NCBI GenBank assembly: GCA_934754735.1
Contig: CAKVJE010000002.1
Span: 1 to 48,486, forward strand
Direction of reading: 5' to 3'
DNA: 48,486 nucleotides
DNA from: an uncultured Candidatus Melainabacteria bacterium
GTDB taxonomy: Bacteria; Cyanobacteriota; Vampirovibrionia; Gastranaerophilales; Gastranaerophilaceae
In this document: positions 43,969 to 48,486 of the stretch, one piece after another
Layout: the number at the start of each line of letters is the position of its first letter
Position numbering within the stretch: the first letter of the stretch is position 1
Notes under the pieces: model-generated
Database searches by the model: none
What the model was told of the DNA's origin: nothing
The model's input: the letters and a program-made list of their open reading frames with translations, nothing else
Position numbers and translations under genes: made by a program

Positions 43969-44178
43969 ATGCCAAAAATGAAAACCCACCGTGCAGCAGC
44001 TAAGAGATACAAAGTTACTGGCACAGGTAAAATCACAAGAAGACATGCAGGTATTGGCCACTTGCTTCAACACAAAGCTGAATCAAGAAAACGTAAGATT
44101 TTCGGAGATGTAGTGATTTCTGAATCTTACGAAAAATTGATTTCAAAAGAGTTACCTTACAAGAAGTATGCTAGATAG
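43969..44178 (+). CDS. rpmI: 50S ribosomal protein L35
   Basis: A 69-aa basic protein starting MPKMKTHRAAAKR, the family N-terminus, with AAAGGAG eight bases upstream; the upstream in-frame ATG at 43945 has no such support. It contains GKITRRHAGIGHLLQHKAESRKR. It is followed by rplT after twelve bases. Confidence 0.96.
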   Translation: MPKMKTHRAAAKRYKVTGTGKITRRHAGIGHLLQHKAESRKRKIFGDVVISESYEKLISKELPYKKYAR

Positions 44179-44190
44179 GAGTGTTGAACA

Positions 44191-44541
44191 ATGAGAATTA
44201 AACGTGGTAATGTATGTCGTAACAGACACAAAAAAATATTAAAGCTTGCTAAAGGCTTCAAAGGCGCAAGAAGCAGAATCTTTAAAGTTGCAAATTGTGC
44301 AGTTATGAAAGCTCTTAAATACGCTTACAGAGATAGACGCGCTACAAAACGTAATATGCGTCGTTTATGGATTGTAAGAATCAATGCAGCTGTTAGAGAA
44401 CAAGGAATGAGCTATTCAAGATTCGTTAACGCTTGCAAAAAAGCAAACATTCAAGTTAACAGAAAAATGCTTGCTGATTTGGCAGTTAATGACAAAGAAG
44501 CATTTGCAGTTGTTGTTGAAGCAGCAAAAGCAGCTTTATAA
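44191..44541 (+). CDS. rplT: 50S ribosomal protein L20
   Basis: A 116-aa 23S rRNA-binding assembly protein. It has the classic [28 protein letters not shown] start, [24 protein letters not shown] and the C-terminal domain ([25 protein letters not shown]). It often represses its own operon; see the leader upstream of rpmI. Confidence 0.97.
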   Translation: MRIKRGNVCRNRHKKILKLAKGFKGARSRIFKVANCAVMKALKYAYRDRRATKRNMRRLWIVRINAAVREQGMSYSRFVNACKKANIQVNRKMLADLAVNDKEAFAVVVEAAKAAL

Positions 44542-44553
44542 TTTATAGGTCTA

Positions 44554-44597
44554 CAACAAAAAAATAGGATGGTATTAGTCCATCCTATTTTTTTGTT
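44554..44597. terminator. Terminator after rplT
   Basis: AACAAAAAAATAGGATGG-TATTAGT-CCATCCTATTTTTTTGTT, a long stem with T7. It also ends the convergent DUF378 gene two bases away. Confidence 0.95.
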
Positions 44598-44598
44598 A

Positions 44599-44832
44599 CT
44601 ATAAACTACAGTGTCCGTATTCACAGCTATCTACTCGGTGTCTATCACAATTGTGCATAAAATAACCGGAAGCAATAGCACTTAGACCAACTAGAGAATA
44701 GATTATTCTGGACATAATTGTCATATCTCCAAAAATTTGAGCTACTAAATTAAACCCAAATAACCCTACTAAACCCCAATTAAGTGCACCGACTATTGTT
44801 AAAACGTATGCTGCGTACTTGATATATTTCAT
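44599..44832 (-). CDS. DUF378 membrane protein
   Basis: A 77-aa protein with two membrane helices: AAYVLTIVGALNWGLVGLFGFNLVAQIFG contains the DUF378 signature GALNWGLVGLFGF, then IIYSLVGLSAIASGYFM. The C-terminal tail, HNCDRHRVDSCEYGHC, has three cysteines and three histidines and could bind metal; this tail is not typical of the family. AAAGGAGG precedes the ATG. No function is known for the family. Confidence 0.88.
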   Translation of the reverse strand: MKYIKYAAYVLTIVGALNWGLVGLFGFNLVAQIFGDMTIMSRIIYSLVGLSAIASGYFMHNCDRHRVDSCEYGHCSL

Positions 44833-44914
44833 ATCATACCTCCTTTTTTCATGTTAATTATTACTTACTTAACTAAATAATAAATTAGAGGTTCGACCTA
44901 AATAATTCGTCCAA

Positions 44915-45364
44915 TCATTTAGATTTTGGATATTTTGCAGGCGTATAAATATATTTATAAGTATTTTTAGAAATGAAATTGACAGGAATCTCAACTCCAC
45001 TCTCAACCTTTTCTTTTAGCGTATTTTCTAAACGAACTTCTTGTATTTCATTTTGCAATACAGCACTTTCTTTAGTTTGTACGGTATTTGTATTTGTATT
45101 TGTTTTTGTTTTTGTTTTTAAATTATTCGTCTTATTTATAAAATCTGTTTTTGGAGGTTGTGAAACTTTTTTTGCTTCTGTTTTCTCCTTTTCATTTTTT
45201 ACAGACACTTCGGCATGTTCATTCTTTAATTGAACATTTTGTACTTTTGGATGTAAATTATCATTAATTAATTTCGGCTTTTGCGAGAGTTTTAGTATCA
45301 AAAAAGCAGCAAACAAAGCCAAGATTGATGCTGCTATTATTATAAGTAAATATTTTTTATTCAT
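44915..45364 (-). CDS. Single-pass membrane protein with Lys/Thr-Asn/Thr repeats
   Basis: A 149-aa protein: Lys-rich N-terminus, membrane helix LLIIIAASILALFAAFLIL (about residues 6-24), then a lysine- and glutamate-rich, low-complexity exterior part with KTKTKTNTNTNT (encoded by a hexanucleotide microsatellite, about 45084-45120). The C-terminal 30 residues (VEIPVNFISKNTYKYIYTPAKYP) look folded. No family is recognised. AGCAAGGAG upstream of the ATG. Confidence 0.72.
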   Translation of the reverse strand: MNKKYLLIIIAASILALFAAFLILKLSQKPKLINDNLHPKVQNVQLKNEHAEVSVKNEKEKTEAKKVSQPPKTDFINKTNNLKTKTKTNTNTNTVQTKESAVLQNEIQEVRLENTLKEKVESGVEIPVNFISKNTYKYIYTPAKYPKSK

Positions 45365-45427
45365 AAAAAAACTCCTTGCTATTAGTATATTATAATTTTG
45401 GTAAAAAACAAAGAGTTTCTATAAAAA

Positions 45428-45868
45428 TTATGCTTCTTCTGTTTTAGTTTCTCCAGATTCTTCACCCTTAAATGCTGGAGTTTTTGGAGCGTCTACAGAT
45501 TCTACTTCTTCGCCTTTGAACGCAGGAGCTTTTGAAGCATCTTCTGTTTCTACTCCTTCACCTTTGAATGCTGGTGCTTTAGGAGCTTCTTCTGTTTCTA
45601 CTTCTTCGCCTTTGAACGCTGGAGCTTTTGGTGTTTCTTCAGTTTCTACTTCTTCACCTCTAAACGCTGGTGCTTTAGGAGTTTCTTCGGTTGCAGGTTC
45701 AGCTGCTAAGAATGCTTTATTATATGCTGCTAGAGCATTCGCTCCTTTAAATGTAGCTGCAGTTTCAACAGGGGCAGTAACTGTTTCTGTTTTTGGAGCA
45801 TCGGTTTCAACAGGTTTAGTCATTACTACATTGCCTGCGGTCGCTCTAAAGTTAATTGGACTAATCAT
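45428..45868 (-). CDS. Repeat protein with F-R/K-G-E units
   Basis: A 146-aa protein starting MISPINFRATAGN with AGAAGG upstream. After an Ala/Thr/Pro-rich part with TFKGANAL, five near-identical units of about 16 residues follow (APAFRGEEVETEETPK and variants, residues about 67-146), each with an A-F-K/R-G-E core. No signal peptide or membrane helix is found. The protein is very acidic and probably disordered. The repeated F-K-G core echoes the N-terminal F-x-G/A motif of other short proteins here. Confidence 0.75.
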   Translation of the reverse strand: MISPINFRATAGNVVMTKPVETDAPKTETVTAPVETAATFKGANALAAYNKAFLAAEPATEETPKAPAFRGEEVETEETPKAPAFKGEEVETEEAPKAPAFKGEGVETEDASKAPAFKGEEVESVDAPKTPAFKGEESGETKTEEA

Positions 45869-45963
45869 ACTATTTACCTTCTACAATCTGATACACATTA
45901 TTTAAAACAAGTCAATTTTTAAAATTGCTATTTGTTTAATAAATCTTTACATTTATTTTTCTA

Positions 45964-45996
45964 AAAAAGCTCTCTTCTTTTGAAGAGAGCTTTTTA
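45964..45996 (-). terminator. Terminator after rpsP
   Basis: AAAAAGCTCTCTT / AAGAGAGCTTTTTT with a short loop, read on the minus strand. It lies six bases after the rpsP stop. Confidence 0.92.
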
Positions 45997-46002
45997 AACT
46001 TA

Positions 46003-46371
46003 TTACGCTTCAGCAGGAGCTTCTTCTGCTTGAGCTGCAGCTGCTGCTTCTTCAGCTTTTTTTGCTTCTTCTTCAGCCCTTTTAGCTTGAGCTTTCTTTG
46101 AAAGTTTAACCACTTCTGATTTTTTATAATTCAATGAACCATCTTCATTACAGTTAGCCATCAAATATTTAACTGTATCTGTAGGTTGAGCACCTTTTTT
46201 TACCCATGCTTCAGCAGAAACTTTGTTTAATTTCATTTCTTTTGTTTTTGGATTGTAGTAACCTAATTCTTCTACCGGTTTACCTTCACGTTTTGTTGTA
46301 GAGTTGATAACAATAACTCTGTATGTTGGAGCTTTTTTAGCACCTAATCTTTTCAATCTGATTTTTAACAT
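46003..46371 (-). CDS. rpsP: 30S ribosomal protein S16
   Basis: The 122-aa protein begins [21 protein letters not shown], then [15 protein letters not shown] and [15 protein letters not shown], all conserved in S16. The final 40 residues are an Ala/Glu/Lys-rich extension beyond the usual length of about 80-90, as often seen in low-GC and Bacteroidetes-type S16. It stands alone, without rimM-trmD. Confidence 0.96.
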   Translation of the reverse strand: MLKIRLKRLGAKKAPTYRVIVINSTTKREGKPVEELGYYNPKTKEMKLNKVSAEAWVKKGAQPTDTVKYLMANCNEDGSLNYKKSEVVKLSKKAQAKRAEEEAKKAEEAAAAAQAEEAPAEA

Positions 46372-46387
46372 TTCATTTTCCTTCTTT

Positions 46388-47119
46388 GTTGTTTTAATAT
46401 AAGTGGAGCATCTTAACTTGATAGATTGGCTCCTAGCCGCTTATACAAAACAGGCTTTTAGAGGATATGCCTGCATATTTATAAATAATCACAAATATGG
46501 TTAATAATCAATAGATTGTTAAGCAAAGTTTAATAAAAAATTTTAGAATACAAATTTAATAATACCCTCTACTGCGATTACGATTTATAGAACGAAAGAA
46601 TGCGGTTTTACCTGCTACATCCACTTGAACCACGCTCATAAGAGTGTACTTTTATTGCAATAAAGAAGAAATAGTAAGAAAATAATTTTGAAATAAAAAA
46701 GTTTTTAGAATGTCCTTTTCTTTCTCTTTTGTTGCAAATAAAAAGAGAAAGAAAAGAACCAAAAGAAAGAGAAAACATGCTACCGCTTCCTACGCTCTTA
46801 CGAGCGTTGAACAAAATGGATGTTGCAGGCATAGCCTGCTCACTTTCGCTCACTATCGGTGCTACGCACGTAAATATTTTGTCGGCAAGCATAAGTAAAA
46901 TACAAAATTTCATTTTCTCTATACAAGCTTGCCTCAAAGTCACATTCCATGTTCGCACGCATGTTCGCGGCGCGAATGTCGTTCATTTTTAGTCTTAACT
47001 CAATGTTTGCGACATAACTACATTAATTTTATTCTATTCTAAAAATTTTTTCTAAAATTTATCTTGAACTTTAGTGCCCAAGAAGAGAGAAAATAACCAG
47101 AGTCATTCAGTTCGCACAA
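46388..47119. repeat. Gene-free region with a perfect 16-bp inverted repeat
   Basis: No convincing gene. CTTTTCTTTCTCTTTT (46715-46730) and AAAAGAGAAAGAAAAG (46741-46756) form a perfect 16-bp stem with a 10-base loop. After it comes a stretch richer in GC than its surroundings (46775-46880) with GCAGGC-AT-AGCCTGC and CGCTC/GAGCG motifs, similar in style to the 39650-39777 repeat. The 46388-46600 part is rpsP leader and AT-rich DNA. Small open frames here have no ribosome-binding site. Confidence 0.75.
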
Positions 47120-47764
47120 TTAAATATTAAAACTCTTTCTTGAACCTTCTTCGTGGTACAAACCGCCGCCACAAATTGTTTCAACTACTTTTAAAACAAA
47201 TTCTCTAGAAGAATCTGTATTATTCAAGAAAAATTCTCTATTAGATAAATGTCTGATTTTAAAAATTGAATTCTGAGTTTTGTCAGCAGGCACAAACAAA
47301 GATGCAACTTCTTTATCCAAAAGGACTTCCATCATTTGATTTCTAGATGTAATACCTTCCATTAACTCATTATAATTCCCGTTAATTGCCATAATACGAC
47401 CAGAAAACATTGGTGGAGCGCTTTCTCTAAACAAAGCTTGCGGTTCATAATTACATCTGGTTGTAAGGCTAATTGTATGCCAAAGAATATTAATCACAAC
47501 AACTGTCTTATCTTTGTCATAATCAACATAAATATTTTCTGTTGTAATACCTCGAGATGCAAATGATTGTTTTAAAGAATCCGCAATTGCTTTCAAATTA
47601 TCAATCATTTCCACAAATATTTCAGCAGTATTTAAAGTTGCATGCTGATAGTCCAAAAACTGTTTATACATGTGGGTAGAAACAAGCCCGATGCGTTCTT
47701 GGATTAGTGTGGATTTTCTGAAAGATGTTTCTGAATTATTAAAATTTTCGTAGCCTTTACTCAA
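47120..47764 (-). CDS. Hypothetical 214-aa cytoplasmic protein, TTG start
   Basis: Not recognised. It starts at TTG with AGGAGG ten bases upstream. The N-terminal half is helical (YKQFLDYQHATLNTAEIFVEMIDNLKAIADSLKQSF); the middle has beta strands (NIYVDYDKDKTVVVINILWHTISLTTRC) and the end is GLYHEEGSRKSFNI. No signal, membrane segment or catalytic motif. The long gene-free region follows it. Confidence 0.75.
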   Translation of the reverse strand: MSKGYENFNNSETSFRKSTLIQERIGLVSTHMYKQFLDYQHATLNTAEIFVEMIDNLKAIADSLKQSFASRGITTENIYVDYDKDKTVVVINILWHTISLTTRCNYEPQALFRESAPPMFSGRIMAINGNYNELMEGITSRNQMMEVLLDKEVASLFVPADKTQNSIFKIRHLSNREFFLNNTDSSREFVLKVVETICGGGLYHEEGSRKSFNI

Positions 47765-47887
47765 ATTTATAAAGCCTCCTTATATAATTGTACACTCAAC
47801 ATAGCTTTTGTGTAAACATGATGCGTAACATTTTGTAACTATGATTAATTTTGAAGCTTTTAATTCCAATTATTATACTGCGAATTA

Positions 47888-47906
47888 ATTAGCCTAACCG
47901 GCTAAT
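47888..47906. promoter_or_regulatory. Operator-like palindrome upstream of the secreted protein gene
   Basis: ATTAGCC-TAACC-GGCTAAT, a perfect 7-bp inverted repeat about 55 bases before ATG 47962, without a T-run. GTTACAAAATGTTACGC on the minus strand lies nearby (about 47824-47840). Confidence 0.45.
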
Positions 47907-47961
47907 GAGAAAGTTAAAATAGAGTTTAATATATAAGTGACTCATAAAAAAGGAGAAACTT

Positions 47962-48288
47962 ATGAAAAAGATTTCAATATTATCAACCATTCTAATCGTC
48001 AGCATGTTCCTACCGTGTTTTGCAACTTGTCCTATTGATGAAGGAGCTACAGTCTGTTCGGTTCCAGGCTTTAGAGAAAAAGTATCACCGATTTACAATC
48101 CTAACAGTCATATCAAAGAATTTTCCGGTTCACCTGAAGCCAGACTCACACCATTAAATAGAAGTGACATAAGAAAAGAAGCTGATAGTTTTGCACCAAG
48201 TGAAAGTAATTTTAATTACAACTCAAGTTGTCAATTTGGAGTTTGTTTGCAAAACAGGGATACACCGCTATTTCAAAAGGCCCAGTAA
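47962..48288 (+). CDS. Small secreted cysteine-containing protein
   Basis: A 108-aa protein with a signal peptide (MKKISILSTILIVSMFLPCFA, cleavage near residue 21). The mature part is short and polar, with two cysteine pairs (TCPIDEGATVC at the start, CQFGVC near the end) and no recognised domain. AAAGGAG precedes the ATG. The stop codon lies in the loop of the following terminator hairpin. Confidence 0.75.
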   Translation: MKKISILSTILIVSMFLPCFATCPIDEGATVCSVPGFREKVSPIYNPNSHIKEFSGSPEARLTPLNRSDIRKEADSFAPSESNFNYNSSCQFGVCLQNRDTPLFQKAQ

Positions 48289-48307
48289 ACTGGGCCTTTA
48301 ATTTTTA
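48275..48307 (+). terminator. Terminator overlapping the end of the secreted protein gene
   Basis: AAAGGCCCAGT-AA-ACTGGGCCTTT, then TAATTTTT. The TAA stop codon (48286-48288) is at the loop, so the last four codons form the stem. Confidence 0.9.
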
Positions 48308-48428
48308 CGAAAAGTAACAGTTTTTATTTGTAGCTATTAAATTTTATCGTAATTAAATTTTTCTTGTGATACACTCAAATTATATGGATACTAACCATAT
48401 TTCATTAAACAAGAAAAGGATTTAAATT

Positions 48429-48486
48429 ATGGACATATTCTCATTATTCACACTATGTGGGGGGCTGGCGTTCTTCCTATATGGTA
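48429..48486 (+). CDS. Na/Pi cotransporter family protein, N-terminal fragment
   Basis: Only the first 19 codons are in the window: MDIFSLFTLCGGLAFFLYG. The GGLAFFLYG(M) pattern is typical of the first helix of NptA/PF02690 Na+/phosphate cotransporters. AAAAGGA lies eight bases upstream. The rest is beyond the right edge. Confidence 0.65.
   Translation, partial: MDIFSLFTLCGGLAFFLYG

Noticed and set aside
46608..46992. Several open frames in both directions after rpsP
   Set aside because: They come from the 16-bp inverted repeat and GC-richer repeat stretch; none has a ribosome-binding site or recognisable content.

Overview
The window looks like a chromosomal piece of a low-GC, Gram-negative-type bacterium, most likely a non-photosynthetic relative of the Cyanobacteria (Melainabacteria/Vampirovibrionia, order Gastranaerophilales). 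This placement is inferred from gene content, not from a search. The support is: lipopolysaccharide genes (kdsA, kdsB, lpxK) together with a Skp-like chaperone and lipoproteins; ribosomal protein L27 starting directly MAHKKG, without the cleaved N-terminal extension typical of Firmicutes; a flagellin with a FliA-type sigma factor; an orphan BadF/HgdC-type activase; and many short lineage-specific proteins whose N-termini carry an F-x-G/A motif.

Layout. 1-6033: partial tRNA-Met, tsaD, obg, three tandem paralogous lipoproteins, tadA, rplU, rpmA. 6124-12752: a methyltransferase, kdsB and lpxK (lipid A/Kdo), then a leftward secreted protein, galE and recF. 12867-18692: small envelope proteins, a GNAT-like protein, glmS, a HepT/MntA-type toxin-antitoxin pair set between copies of an 82-bp two-hairpin repeat, a 54-aa small ORF and ahcY. 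18826-25737: fba, then a striking divergent locus. It holds a compact MotA/ZorA-like and MotB/ZorB-like stator pair with a TonB-C-like protein on the left, and a 1093-aa zinc-ribbon/degenerate cyclase/degenerate ATPase/repeat protein on the right, followed by a convergent 28-aa membrane peptide. 25859-31912: a TPR glycosyltransferase, a flagellin carrying an inserted GLUG-type domain and flanked by long direct repeats, a short protein and fliA. 32015-37145: dgt, a LipM-like acyltransferase, fusA, and a parvulin lipoprotein. 37216-43744: aroA-kdsA, an activase, and an operon of TPR lipoprotein-lgt-skp-dehydrogenase. 43969-48486: rpmI-rplT, DUF378, small proteins, rpsP, and the start of a Na/Pi cotransporter.

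Genes that work together: kdsA, kdsB and lpxK for the Kdo-lipid A core; glmS and galE for sugar nucleotides feeding the envelope; lgt for the many lipoproteins seen here; Skp-like and parvulin chaperones for outer-membrane and secreted proteins; fliA, flagellin and a probable flagellin glycosyltransferase for motility.

Two features recur. First, intergenic regions are full of short structured repeats: seven-base periodic arrays set as inverted pairs, GC-rich CCCTC/GAGGG palindromes and two-hairpin elements. Some of these have entered coding sequence (lpxK) or sit where a ribosome-binding site should be (aroA). Second, at least five genes have a TATAAT/TATACT box exactly six bases before the start codon with no good Shine-Dalgarno site, which suggests leaderless mRNAs.
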